Source: Notospermus geniculatus
Taxonomy: Eukaryota; Nemertea; Pilidiophora; Heteronemertea; Lineidae
Direction of reading: 5' to 3'
DNA: 64,000 nt
Assembly (NCBI GenBank): GCA_002633025.1
Contig: NMRB01001154.1
Coordinates: 27,100-91,099, forward strand
Shown here: positions 53,700 to 63,699 of the stretch, in pieces
How the letters are laid out: each line of letters begins with the position of its first letter
How positions within the stretch are numbered: position 1 is the first letter of the stretch
Notes under the pieces: generated by a model
Database searches by the model: none
What the model saw: the letters and a program-made list of their open reading frames with translations, nothing else
What the model was told of the DNA's origin: nothing
Made by a program: the position numbers and the translations under genes

Positions 53700-54249
53700 T
53701 TTCGAGCAGTCAGGATAGGAAGTGAGTAGTGGTTTCTAGTATTGTTTTCTAGTCTCTACTGGTTTCTAGTATGGTTTCTTATGAGCGAATTGTTTGAAAT
53801 CATGATAGGCCTACGAAATTAGAAATTAAAGATTTATGGAAAAGAAAATATTGGCATTGTAATTCAATGGATTGACTGCATCTGCATGAATTTGTTCAGG
53901 TCAACTTCAATATCATCATGTCATCGAACATGTACTTGGTTTGGAATACACGGATACAAATGAGCTGGCGGATATTCCGGAAACCTTGCTCGATGGCACC
54001 AGCTGTGCCCTTTGGCCTCCATACAATACGAACAGGTGCCAGATAGCTGATAGGAAGATGGGGGTACCACAGGACTCGTGGGTTTTATTGCCCATACAAA
54101 ACAAGCAAGTACCTACCGGTACAGGTATTGCAGTTTTCTTTGGTAAGCATTCAGGGATGATGACAATAACATGAGATTCATATTGCTCTACAGTGTATAT
54201 TAATTATATAGACTAGTGATCAGACCGCCTCATGATGTACATGCATTAA
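53700..54249. other. Unassigned stretch
   Basis: It holds a short frame at 53941-54174 (LADIPETLLDGTSCALWPP, then NTNRCQIADRKMGVPQDSWV) that has coding character but matches nothing I know. A further coding-like piece lies past the MITE at 54521-54626 (WGKACKKCKVLEETSNFESS, followed by a basic KRRKR and a GTAATA donor-like site). Confidence 0.3.
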
Positions 54250-54450
54250 GGGTTATATAAAGTTACTCGAAATCTCGAATTTTTGACGCAAAAAATCTGA
54301 CTTAACTGCACAAAAAATTGGGAAAATAAGGCTCGGGGGCCCTCGGGAACCGTCATAAGAAGGTGCCCCGACCCTTATTTTCTCAATTCAGTGTGCAGTC
54401 AGATTGTTTTGCGTCAAAAATTCGAGATTTCGAGTCACTTTTCATAACCC
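54250..54450. mobile_element. 201-bp palindromic MITE, TTAA-flanked (copy 2)
   Basis: Same sequence as the 2061-2266 element but in opposite orientation, with TTAA at 54246-54249 and 54451-54454. Arms: ACTCGAAATCTCGAATTTTT and mirror; centre AAGGCTCGGGGGCCCTCGGG. Confidence 0.78.
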
Positions 54451-54776
54451 TTAATGAAATCACATAAAACCAGAATTCAAGATTCGTGTTAGCTCGGACA
54501 TCATAAGATATGTTCCCGTTTCAGGTTCTTGGGGAAAAGCCTGTAAAAAATGTAAAGTGTTAGAAGAAACGTCCAACTTCGAAAGTAGTGACAGCGAAAA
54601 ACAGCCAACAAAGAGAAGGAAAAGGTAATAACAACCAGAACAAAGCACTATACAATGTGGGAGTATGATAAATGTCTTGTCAACGTTCCATGCTTATTGA
54701 AGAAGAGGAGTCTCCATTGGCATGATGAATGCAGCGAAGGATTATTTTTTACTGTGGTGTCCATGATGGGTTAATA

Positions 54777-55788
54777 TACATGTACATATCAGTTATGAGC
54801 AATCTGGGTCAAGTCATTCCCAGAAAAGACTTTGATGATTTTTGGGTTATGCCACCTGGCGGCCATATTGGATGTCCGATCGGGCTGGAACTTCACATGC
54901 ACATAAAGGTCATCTGCAGGGGGACACATAGCACATTGGAGCGCTTTGGGTGAAGTCGTTCCTGAGTTACAGCACTTTGATGATTTTCGGGTTACGCCAC
55001 CTGGTGGCCATATTGGATGTCCGATCGGGTCGAAACTTCACATGGACATAAAGGTCATCTGCAGGGGGCCACATAGCACATTGGAGCGCTTTGGGTTAAG
55101 GCGTTCCTGAGTTACAGCACTTTGATGATTTTTGGGTTACGCCACCTGGTGGCCATCTTTGAGGTCAAATCAGGCCGAAATTTGACATGCATGTAAAGGT
55201 CATCTAGATGGAGGTAAATATCAAATTTGAGCACTCTACGTCAAGCCGTTCCTGAGTAATAGCACTTACTTGATTTTCAGGTTACGCCACCTGGCGGCCA
55301 TATTGGATGTCCAATCGGGCCGAAACTTGGTATTTTTTAAGGTACCCCTCCAATGCATGTTTATGCAAGATATGAAGTTGCTCGGTGAAATAATGACCAA
55401 CTGTGGCAGGTTCGTCACTTTTGTCGAACTTTGACCTCTGTGACCTTGAAAAGTAGGTCAAATCAAAAACCCGTTATATATGTTATGTATCCTTATTAGC
55501 TACACCTATGATAAAAATTTGGAGACGATCTAGTCATTAGTTCAGGAGTTATTGCACTTTTTGTGTTTTTGGTTTCCGCCACCTGGTGGCCAAACTGAGA
55601 GTCGAATGGGACCGAAACTTGGTGTCGTGGGTCATCTGACCTAGGGGTATATATGTACCAAGTTTCAGATCAATAGCTCCAGCGGTTACGAAACGTGCCC
55701 TGCTAACGGACAACGACGGACGACGACGACGACGACGGACGACGGACGCTGCACCATCGTAATAGCTCACCCCAGTGAGCTAAAAACC
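54777..55788 (+). repeat. Composite CCACCTGG repeat (copy 2)
   Basis: Begins ATCAGTTATGAGCAATCTGG as copy 1 does, contains more subunits (about five) and ends in the GGACGAC tract and GTGAGCTAAAAA. Differences in subunit number between the copies show expansion or contraction inside the element. Confidence 0.7.
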
Positions 55789-55842
55789 AAAACCAAGTCT
55801 CGCAAAAGCAACCTAAAGCCAATGTCTGCACCACTGCTGAAG

Positions 55843-55985
55843 GGCATTTTGTTCATGGGGGGACTGCACAATTTCTTGAGGAAAAAGCATTTCCTCACTT
55901 GTTTCCCACAGGAACAGGAGGCTTCTTGTCCACATGCATGCCACAAGGAGTTGGCTTTGCCAACTATGTGAAGCAATGCTTATAT
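55843..55985 (+). pseudogene. Helitron-like N-terminal domain fragment
   Basis: HFVHGGTAQFLEEKAFPHLF then PTGTGGF and YVKQCLY resemble the FPxLFPTGxGG block of the Helitron_like_N region in animal Helitron replicases. The frame stops soon after. No HUH Rep motif or helicase motif is seen nearby, so this is an isolated relic. A second Helitron-associated piece may be at 59181-59395. Confidence 0.4.
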
Positions 55986-56187
55986 TAAGAGGCTCAAAAT
56001 AGCAGACAAGGAGAAGCAAGGCCTCAAAAAGAAAATAACAGCTGCGAGGAAATATCCGAAAGGGCCCTTCAAAATGCATCTATCGAAGGCAACAAATGTT
56101 TGCCCTCAGTGACCTAGCCGCATTATTGCCTTTCAAGAAGAATGTGACCACATTCATGACAGCATCTGTCCAGATTGTGGAACTATA

Positions 56188-56438
56188 TTGAACGTTTTTG
56201 CAACTACTGGTAAGTCCTGTGGCATGAACTTGAGGCCATCGCAAAACCAGATTATGGAGTGGCAGAAGCATATCGTTCGGGGTCAGCAACAGGACTGCGC
56301 CAAAACAGATTTGTTCAAAAACCTTCCACCCTCTTCTGCTGTCTTGCTCCGGGAATGGGCAATGACCATGAAGGTTCTACCGCGACATTACAGGCAGAAA
56401 ATGGAAGATTGGTTTGGAAAAAGGGGAATTTCTCATCA
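56188..56438 (+). pseudogene. Unnamed family, N-side fragment ending in DWFGKRGISHHI
   Basis: The frame encodes GMNLRPSQNQIMEWQKHIVR, then LPPSSAVLLREWAMTMKVLP, YRQKMEDWFGKRGISHHI, and then loses similarity. The block DWFGKRGI-HHI reappears at 61665-61700, where the downstream half of such a protein continues. I believe this motif belongs to repetitive, transposon-like predicted proteins of marine invertebrates, but I cannot name the family. Confidence 0.45.
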
Positions 56439-56638
56439 CATTGACAACCCCCCAACCCCCCTCTGGATCCGCGCCCGTTCTTGATTATTTTCAGGTACAT
56501 GTATCTCATCAACAGTGCAAAAGACAAGAGAACCCATGTGTTCAGTGTTATTTTTACCAAATGTTGACACTAGCGTAAGTTCACGTAAAGTTAGGTCCGC
56601 ACCAGGCTTGTTCTACTTTGTCCCTTCCTTGACAGTGT

Positions 56639-57182
56639 GGCCCGTATTCTAGTTAAGAGACACCTTTATCTACCTTCCTTTAGCAAAAGTTGGGTCATTT
56701 CAATAACCTTTCTTTATTACACGAAATCCTTTATTTTGCCTAAAGGAGGCCTTTAAACGAAAAGTTGGTCTGGAGTATCCTTTAGCCAGTGCAGTGATTT
56801 TTTTCTGAGGATCTCTTCTACCTTAGCGATAAGTGATTACCTCAAACCGCTAGTGCGTTTCAAGAACCAACCTTTATCTCGGGTCAAAGGAGGCCTTTAG
56901 GTACCTTCCTTTAGCAAAGGTTGAGTCGTTTCAAGAAAACTAGCATCGTCCTGTAACTACTGATAATTTGTAAGCATAAAGGGAGCCTTAGTGAAAGTGT
57001 CCCTTATTTAAAGGGTCCCTATACCAACTTTGTGGTGGAGGACGACCTTAACATAAGGGAAGTTAAAGTGTGGTTCTTGAATACCATTTGTTAAAGGAGC
57101 CTTTAGTAAAGGAACTCCTCAGTAAAGGAAGCCTCTGTAAAGGTCTACTTTAGGCCTTTTTAAAGGAAGGTTTAAGAATACG
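56639..57182. mobile_element. 544-bp inverted-repeat element (GGCCCGTATTCT ends)
   Basis: The left end GGCCCGTATTCTAGTTAAG and the mirrored right end (TTTAAGAATACGGCCG) enclose sequence full of AAAGGAGGCCTTTA-type words, so several hairpins are possible. There is no coding frame. The target duplication is not clear. Confidence 0.5.
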
Positions 57183-57299
57183 GCCGTTGCATTCAGTCTT
57201 TTGATTCCATGTAGTGAAATATAGAGGTTTCTGACTTGCACAAACAAGGACAGTTGATTGAGTCAACCTTTTGAACTAAACGTTTTGCATGGCATTTCC

Positions 57300-57421
57300 A
57301 GTATTGCCGATTTCACTTGAAGAAAGTGCTTCCTATTTCAGTCCTGAGGCAGCATAAAAGTGGACAAGGGATACTGATATATTTGGCAAAGATTTCCTTA
57401 TCGTTCCAGTCAATAAGAAGT
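57300..57421 (+). pseudogene. Possible ULP1-like protease fragment
   Basis: An open stretch KWTRDTDIFGKDFLIVPVNK ends at a donor-like GTAAGCG. WT--D-DIF---F--VPVN resembles the segment before the catalytic His of C48 (ULP1) peptidases, which occur in several animal transposons. Only about 40 codons are seen and a stop precedes them, so the call is weak. Another coding-like frame follows at about 57797-57960 (DIELISEIQENDRPELEKCM), unassigned. Confidence 0.3.
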
Positions 57422-58352
57422 AAGCGTAAGTCATGATAGATTGCTGAATAATATACATGTATGATAAAGCGTAAGTCATGATAGATTGCTCAATCATATA
57501 CATCTATGATAGTTTTGTTAAAGTTTTGCTATAGTTTGATATGATTTATGATATATCATAATAACCATTCACTCTTATTTACAGTTTTTGCACTTTCTGA
57601 ACCACTTGTTTACATGGGGCCATACGCATAAAACCCTGCTAAGCCTAGTTGGCAACTATTTTGCACATTTCCTGCCCTTGAAGCCACTGCAGGGTTCAAA
57701 GTTCTGAAAGTTTCGGAAGGACAGAGGAGCGCACTAGAGGTAACACAGACTGGCCCTTTCCCTGCGGAAAAGTTGCGCTGTTTTTTGAATAAGCAGCGAT
57801 ACGCGCCTGTACCTGAGGCCTCTGCAGCGGGATATTGAACTCATTAGTGAAATTCAAGAAAACGATCGTCCAGAGCTGGAGAAGTGCATGGATTATGGGG
57901 AGCATTTTGCTGTTTTAGACTCAGGGACTATAAGGAGGAATGTTCGGTACATCATTTATAGATTTTTTCTTATTTGAGTAATAATGAGCAGTATTAAAAA
58001 TGTCACCGCCTGTAACAAACATGAAACGTGATTGAAACAATTCACTCAGCCAAATTTCAGGGTGTGAACTTAGAACTGCTGCAAAATCCATTCAACATAG
58101 AAGCACAAGTACTGGATGAGGCTGGGTGGCGTACTCCAGGTGAGGATTGAGAGCATAATTGATAACATGTGAGGCTTTGGTGAGTACTCTCTAAAAACTG
58201 AAGAGTGAAATTTTCACTCTTTTTTTCCGAGTGATCTCTATCCCCCGTATTTTCCACTCCCGAAAGAGCGAGTTGAAAATTCACTCTTACCAATTGAATG
58301 TCATTCACCCCGAGTGAACAATACTTCGTGACGTGTGCCAACACAAAGTTAA

Positions 58353-58600
58353 ATGACATTGAGGAATGGGCGATGCGCTGCAATTGAGATTGAAGTAGCT
58401 GCAGCAGCCAAATTTCTGCCGACAGAATTATATGTTTATAGTCCCTATGCAGATTCTTCTTGGCAATGGCGCCGGTACACTCATGTACTGTACAACTTTG
58501 TGATGCCGTACCCAAAACACCTTCCATTTATCTTGAGAAGTCCATTATGTTGGTCATGGTTTTGCACTTGGGGTCACATATTGTAAACCAGTATCAATCC
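58353..58600 (+). pseudogene. OTU-like domain fragment
   Basis: IEIEVAAAAKFLPTELYVYS then PYADSSWQWRRYTH follows the OTU pattern (EI-AAA--L---IYVYS----W-W). About 60 residues later a NQYQSIHFE word in another frame fits the LY-N--HYD block with the catalytic His. A frame break lies between them. OTU domains accompany some animal Helitrons and other transposons; here it is a dead piece. Confidence 0.4.
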
Positions 58601-59180
58601 ATTCACTTTGAAAGTAGTCACAACATTTACAACAAAAAGCACTCATAGCTTTTGAAGAACAGCAGCAACAAGTTCTCATGCCCTAGATGTGGACAAATGA
58701 AACCTTTCCCAATCATTTAGCCACATTAAAACAATCTGGGGCAGCAGTTAGAGAACTGGATTTGTATGCAATGGCTGGATTGTTACAAACTCCCAAATAT
58801 GTTTGATACTGACCAAAAGGGAGGATGGTACAAATACGCATGTGGCAAATTTCTAAAGCAACCTTATTGTGCACTTTATTTAACATTGTCAAAATCATAG
58901 TTCGGTGTCGCAAGTATGTCATCTGAAACGACTGCACAGCTACTAGTTGTAATAAGTTCATGGCTAGTTTCCAAACTACTGTTTTGTGAGCACCAAGCAA
59001 CACACAGCAAGTGCGAAGGTCACTAAGTGCGAAGGTCACTAGTTTCTGCTGAAAACCATTGCTCTGCTAATGAACAACTGTAGCGGGACATCCGATAATC
59101 AGTACTAAAACTCACAATGCCTTGCACTACTGATCTGCGCTATGATCCTCTTGCTTCAATCCCAAAACTGAAACTGAAGA

Positions 59181-59395
59181 ATGAAGGTAAAAAGCCAACA
59201 TTTACCGACACTCAGGTGCAACACCTCATGCAATGTAGTCAATGATGATGCCAACGAAGATATGCCTGTGACGAAGTCCTCTGATGGCAGTTATTATGTA
59301 TGCAAAAGTTGCCTTCGTCAAATACGAAAAGGCAAAATTCCTTCTTGCAATGAGGTGAAATATAATTCTATCTCATCAATCAATCTGTGTCACTA
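59181..59395 (+). pseudogene. Helitron-associated Cys-rich fragment
   Basis: YYVCKSCLRQIRKGKIPSCN has the C-x2-C...GKIP layout found upstream of Helitron-like N domains (DUF6570-like region) in invertebrate elements. About 70 codons, no extended similarity. A likely companion of the 55843 fragment, although in reverse domain order, so they may come from different copies. Confidence 0.35.
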
Positions 59396-59516
59396 AGGTA
59401 TCCCATGCGATAGCGCCAGCTTGCTGCTCCTTAGTCCGCCTCTTGCTTCGCTCCTAAATAGAAGCTTGACCAAATTTCTCCTCGTGGCCCAATTACTCCT
59501 TCCTGTCCTGTGGATA

Positions 59517-60242
59517 TAGGCCGTGGGCCAAAAGCTGTATCTTGTCAGCTCGTGGTGACCCTCTGGGGGCAACTTCATTTCTTTTTTATTTTAGAGAAAA
59601 TGTCATTTTTCAAAAAGTTCCCGCGTCAAAAGTTGCTCCTAAGTTTTTTATAATGGGATTTGTATTTCATCACTGGATGTCAATTAGACGCTACAATGGA
59701 GTTATGTACAGGAGGACGGATGACGATGTACTGCTAACTTTTGAACGGTTGGATTTACACCCCAAAAATGTATTACCAACAGATAGAAATATGCTGCCTC
59801 GGAACCAAATAAGCCTCCTAAACCTGGGTTCAGATCGCTCTAACATGTTGTTACAGCAGAACCCCATAAGCACGCTGACTGGTACTACCGAAAACGTGTC
59901 ATTTTTGTGATATTAAAATTGTCATAACTTTCTTGATATTTGACTGATTTTGTTCATATTTATATCATTTTAAACGACTTTTCAAGCTCTTTCGAATGAT
60001 GTTTGTTTGGTTAAAATCGGATAAAGTTGATTTTTCAAGTCACATACTGGCTTACTCTTTTCATTGATATGCCGTTAATTAACAGCTAATTACTAATTAA
60101 GGAGCAACTATTTTTGCGGGAACTTTGCATTTTCTGACAGTTCAGATCGCTAATTACCTAAATCAAGTGGAGTTCTCTTGCCCCCAGAAAGTCACCACGA
60201 ACTCAAAAACTAAGCCCCGCACAGATTTTGGCCCACGGCCTA
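59517..60242. mobile_element. 726-bp TIR element (TAGGCCGTGGGCCAAAA ends)
   Basis: TAGGCCGTGGGCCAAAA begins the element and its mirror TTTTGGCCCACGGCCTA ends it. ATA stands outside each end (59514-59516, 60243-60245). The arms also pair in TTCGTGGTGAC/GTCACCACGA and CTGGGGGCAA. The 122-codon frame inside shows no domain and crosses an arm. Confidence 0.65.
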
Positions 60243-60303
60243 ATACTGGACTACTGCACATCTGAATAAAGTTTTTCACCGCATTCATTGTGATCATTCG
60301 GCT

Positions 60304-60831
60304 ATGGATGACGAGAACAATTTATTAGATTACGAACATGATGATCCCAGACCAGGGCCATCTCACTCTGATAGTGGTGGGCCTGACGCAGGTCCTCATG
60401 ATAAGCCCGATGCGGCTCGTGGTGATATGATGTTCCGCAAGACTGGGTCCCTAACTGCAGTCCGATGGAAGGATAAGAGGGATGTAACAGCTCTTTCAAC
60501 TATGCCTGGAAATCAAGTGACAGTGATAGAACCAAGGAGGGATGAGCAGGAGCCTGTGAGGAAACCCATGACGATTGCTGATTATAACAACCACATGGGA
60601 GGCGTCGACCTGCTCGATCAGCTCCTTTGTTACTATATATTGTGTTGGGCGGAGGACTCTCAAGTGGTGGAAAAGAGTATTCTGGAGGTTGGTTGAAATG
60701 TGTATTGTAAATGCCTTTGTTGAGGAGTTACTAGTTCAGCATATTACTGAACCACAGCAAAACAGGAGGATGACGAAAGCGCTGATTGGTCCAATACGCT
60801 GTGCTATAAATAGATTCCCACAAGCCCGCGC
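60304..60831 (+). pseudogene. piggyBac transposase relic 2 (internally deleted)
   Basis: An acidic opening MDDENNLLDYEHDDPRPGPS, typical of piggyBac N-termini, is joined within about 40 codons to the late core. The core reads FRKTGSLTAVRWKDKRDVTA, LSTMPG, then ADYNNHMGGVDLLDQ. A frame change near 60640 leads to RRTLKWWKRVFWRLVEMCIV and NAFVEELLVQH. The middle of the catalytic domain is absent, so this is an internally deleted, frameshifted copy. It is different from relic 1. Confidence 0.72.
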
Positions 60832-61187
60832 ATAGTCATTCACGTGTGTTGTTGTCAGTGTGCTGTCATTCTCTGAATTTTTAATGATCTAGGCCTAATG
60901 ATGAATTTCGTGAAAGTTGCGAGGAAACTGGGCCAGGAAAGTGTGCGGTTGCCACTCTCTGGTGGCGTGTTACCAAGAAGTACGCTAATATCACAATTCC
61001 CGGAGGCGAAGGGCCTTCGATACAAGTCGGCTGCATGGGCCTCGCCGTCCGGTTCTCGGATGGCAGTGCCATTGAATTCCAAAGATGAATTCATTCCACC
61101 CGCCCCCTAACCCTTATGGGCAACCTGCATGGCAGCCTGGGGTAACGTACGTTGTTGTCAGCCGGCAGCTGGGAGCAGTGGTTCCTG

Positions 61188-61617
61188 TTACTTCCATTAC
61201 AAAAGTTCAGTCTGAGGTCGATGCTGACTACAAATTTACGTACGTCCACATTGGATGCATTGGCCGCATTTCAGATGTGGGAGTCTTCAAGAATTGCTAA
61301 TTCTGACTGAATTACGTTATCTGAACTGGAGGCCAACAACATGGGTATCAAGTCCAACCGTATATTATCGAACACAGATTTGGAGGTGCCGTATACCTTT
61401 GTTGCAGACGATTCATTCCCTTTGAAAACCAACATACTGAAACCGTACAGCCAACGTGGAATAACCCAAGAGAAGCGGATCTTCAATTATCGCCTCAGCA
61501 GAGCAAGACGTGTCGTTGAAAACGCGTTTCGGATTCTGGCAAATAGGTTTAGAATCGTCAATAGGCCAATTCTTTTGAAACCATCCAAGCTCGAGAGCCT
61601 TGTCCTTGCCTGCATAA
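61188..61617 (+). pseudogene. Harbinger (HARBI1-like) transposase relic
   Basis: DADYKFTYVHIGCIGRISDV-GVFKN is the GR-SD block. It is followed, after a stop, by VPYTFVADDSFPLKTNILKP, RIFNYRLSRARRVVENAFRI and LANRFRIVNRPI. These contain the DDE Asp (in VADDSFP) and Glu (in VVENAF) of Harbinger nucleases. The N-terminal half, including the first Asp, is not recognisable; the preceding 61085-61187 is unrelated in frame. Harbinger-type TWA-flanked MITEs occur elsewhere in the window. Confidence 0.75.
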
Positions 61618-61639
61618 TTTCCTCAGAACGAAAGTCGGT

Positions 61640-61950
61640 GCCAGGGCCGTTTACACCCCTCCAGGACTGGTTTGGAAAAAGGGGAATATTTCATCACATT
61701 GGCGTCCTTTTCCTGAAACCTGACGGTGAGGTAAAGAAGGTGGTGCACGTCACCCTGATAGACCAATGTACGCAGGATATGTTTGCTCTCACCACGATAT
61801 TTGAAGAAGTACTCAAGAGGATGAAGCACGATTCCAAAGATGTTCAAGAACTTTATTCTTAGAAATGAAAATGCCGACTGTTATTCTGGTGGGGGAGTAA
61901 TAATGGGACAGAATGAAGTTGCTGATAATATTAGGATCAAGCTAAGGAGG
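61640..61950 (+). pseudogene. Unnamed family, C-side fragment starting at DWFGKRGIFHHI
   Basis: It continues the frame after the Harbinger relic: DWFGKRGIFHHIGVLFLKPD, VVHVTLIDQCTQDMFALTTI, then a frame slip and RNENADCYSGGGVIMGQNEV. The spacing of VTLID, a helix, and xNADCY resembles a nuclease-type core (Asp... Asn-Ala-x-Cys-Tyr), but I cannot assign it. It complements the fragment at 56188-56438, overlapping it only in the DWFGKRGI-HHI block. Confidence 0.4.
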
Positions 61951-62171
61951 AGATATGACTTCTCAGAACAACAGAAGGGAAAGAATGCTCTCCTACAGTA
62001 CTCCTACTGTAAAGTAAATTATCCCCCACCTGGGGTTGGGTCATGCCCGTGGATACCTCCCCCCCCCTGGGGGTTAGTTTACCTGGGGCTATGGCCAAAC
62101 GGTACTTTTTCTAACCCTTTGCTAACATCAATTTAAAATACAATATAATTCAATCTAGTAAACACTGTGAA

Positions 62172-62601
62172 ATTTCTTTCCAGGATTTTGTGTCTGAAAC
62201 AAATTACAGCAATCCTAGATTGCCATCAATGATCAGCAGACGCCTGCCTCCATTTGCTGCTTCTGCCAACTGCACTCCAACTGGACGCCGTACAACTGTT
62301 CCTTCAGGTCAAACATCCAAGAGAAGGAGAGGCACTGGAAGGGTTGTGAATACCGGTACGCAACGTGCAAAGTTGATCGTCAAAGATATCACACATGTAT
62401 GAGTACCAGCTGCAAAGTACCATTACTGTACGGCGGTACCGAAAGGAGCAGCAAGAGGAAAACTGGCCGAGCTGGGACTAGTTGGCAAAATATCTTTCCA
62501 ATCCTACTGGCAGAGAGACGAAATGGAATTGGAGGTGACGAGTGTTTTCCGGTATGTGTTTGCCATCAATGAAGACACTTGGCATGATTATGATTTTGAT
62601 T
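62172..62601 (+). CDS. Unrecognised exon-like region
   Basis: After a TTTCTTTCCAG acceptor-like site, a frame encodes DFVSETNYSNPRLPSMISRR followed by a basic Thr/Arg patch (TSKRRRGTGR). A second frame at about 62404-62601 encodes AAKYHYCTAVPKGAARGKLA, ELGLVGKISFQSYW and VFRYVFAINEDTWHDYDFD before a stop. Coding character is moderate, and similar basic + FDF-ending proteins accompany the DWFGK family, I think. No function is proposed. Confidence 0.3.
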
Positions 62602-62661
62602 AAAAATCAACGTGTGCGACAGGCGACCTAGGGCGTGATAACGCTCACGCTACCGCTTATG

Positions 62662-63075
62662 TGGAAACGGGCCTTTAGAAGCGACTTGGCCAATGCCCAG
62701 GTAAATCATCAGGAAGGAAACTATCAGGAAGTTGGCAAAAGTTTCCACGATCTGAGGCGAAACGTGGCAGAGGATTATAATGTCCTCATTCAAAAAGCGG
62801 AAAAACTCCAAAGACAGCTCGCCTGCGAATACAGGGAAAGGGCTGCCCTCAAGACTAGGGTTGATTTACACGAACGACGCCAGGCGTCACCTGCCAAACG
62901 CCCTTTGGCAACACCCTCAATACCAACCATAACCGAACGGAAATATGTTCACTTCGAGGATGAAAACGTAGACGACTTCACATTAAGTCAGTCAACCATG
63001 GAATACACGTTGCCAACCCCGAAGAAAACGGAAGAAAATTACTGGCACTTCGTCCAGCACCTCAAATGCCAATAA
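62662..63075 (+). CDS. Unrecognised coiled-coil-like frame
   Basis: The frame has a charged helical stretch (NYQEVGKSFHDLRRNVAEDY, NVLIQKAEKLQRQLACEYRE) followed by a Pro/Thr-rich tail (ATPSIPTITERKYVHFEDEN). The first 15 or so codons overlap a GGAAACGGGCC-type repeat end and are probably not coding. Family unknown. It may belong with the next frame as part of one transposon-like gene. Confidence 0.3.
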   Translation, partial: WKRAFRSDLANAQVNHQEGNYQEVGKSFHDLRRNVAEDYNVLIQKAEKLQRQLACEYRERAALKTRVDLHERRQASPAKRPLATPSIPTITERKYVHFEDENVDDFTLSQSTMEYTLPTPKKTEENYWHFVQHLKCQ

Positions 63076-63162
63076 AACTGTGTCCGTACAGCCAGCTTCA
63101 CCAACAGCTGAAAAGCTTAGAAACTAATGACGACATAGTCACAGAAGAGTTCAGGCATTGGC

Positions 63163-63699
63163 ATGCTAAACGAAGAAACGATGTTTTGTAACTCCAAAGT
63201 ACGAACAGCCACCGAATCGGTCCGATGCCATGCCCATAAACTTTGTAATGACACCGAAGTTCCATTACCTTCGGCATTACCCACAGCTGATGCAGAAGTT
63301 TTGGTCCCTGTAGCATACTGCACACTCCGCTTTGAAGGCAAGCACAATGTGCTGAAGTCACGAGCCCACAGAAAAAACCATCAAGAACATATGCAAAACA
63401 ATGGCGTATCTCATCAGCTCCAGCAATGCTATGAGAAAATATTTTTCACTAATAGCGGACTGTTTAAGATTTTGAAAAAAACATATCACAAATATATTCA
63501 TTGTAATTATTTTTTATATTATTTTCAGAGGCAAACATACATCAATGAGTACTTGGATTTCCTGCGCACAAACTTCGAGGATGTAGCTATTTCTCCAAAA
63601 ATGCACATTCTGGAGGACCACGTCGTGCCGTTGATCAAGCGATGGCACTTTGGCTTGGGTCTGTTAAATGAACAAGGTGGTGAATCCGTTCAAAAATAA
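63163..63699 (+). CDS. Unnamed conserved-type protein with PKMHILEDH...EQGGES motif
   Basis: The C-terminal part, from about 63530, reads RQTYINEYLDFLRTNFED, ISPKMHILEDHVVPLIKRWH, FGLGLLNEQGGESVQK. The first part (VLVPVAYCTLRFEGKHNVLK) looks like a separate exon: an AT-rich stretch with YF-rich translation (63440-63529) and a TTATTTTCAG acceptor lies between them, so an intron is likely. The PK-H-LE-H...EQGGES pattern is, to my knowledge, recurrent in uncharacterised repetitive proteins of corals, amphioxus and molluscs; function unknown. Confidence 0.4.
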   Translation: MLNEETMFCNSKVRTATESVRCHAHKLCNDTEVPLPSALPTADAEVLVPVAYCTLRFEGKHNVLKSRAHRKNHQEHMQNNGVSHQLQQCYEKIFFTNSGLFKILKKTYHKYIHCNYFLYYFQRQTYINEYLDFLRTNFEDVAISPKMHILEDHVVPLIKRWHFGLGLLNEQGGESVQK

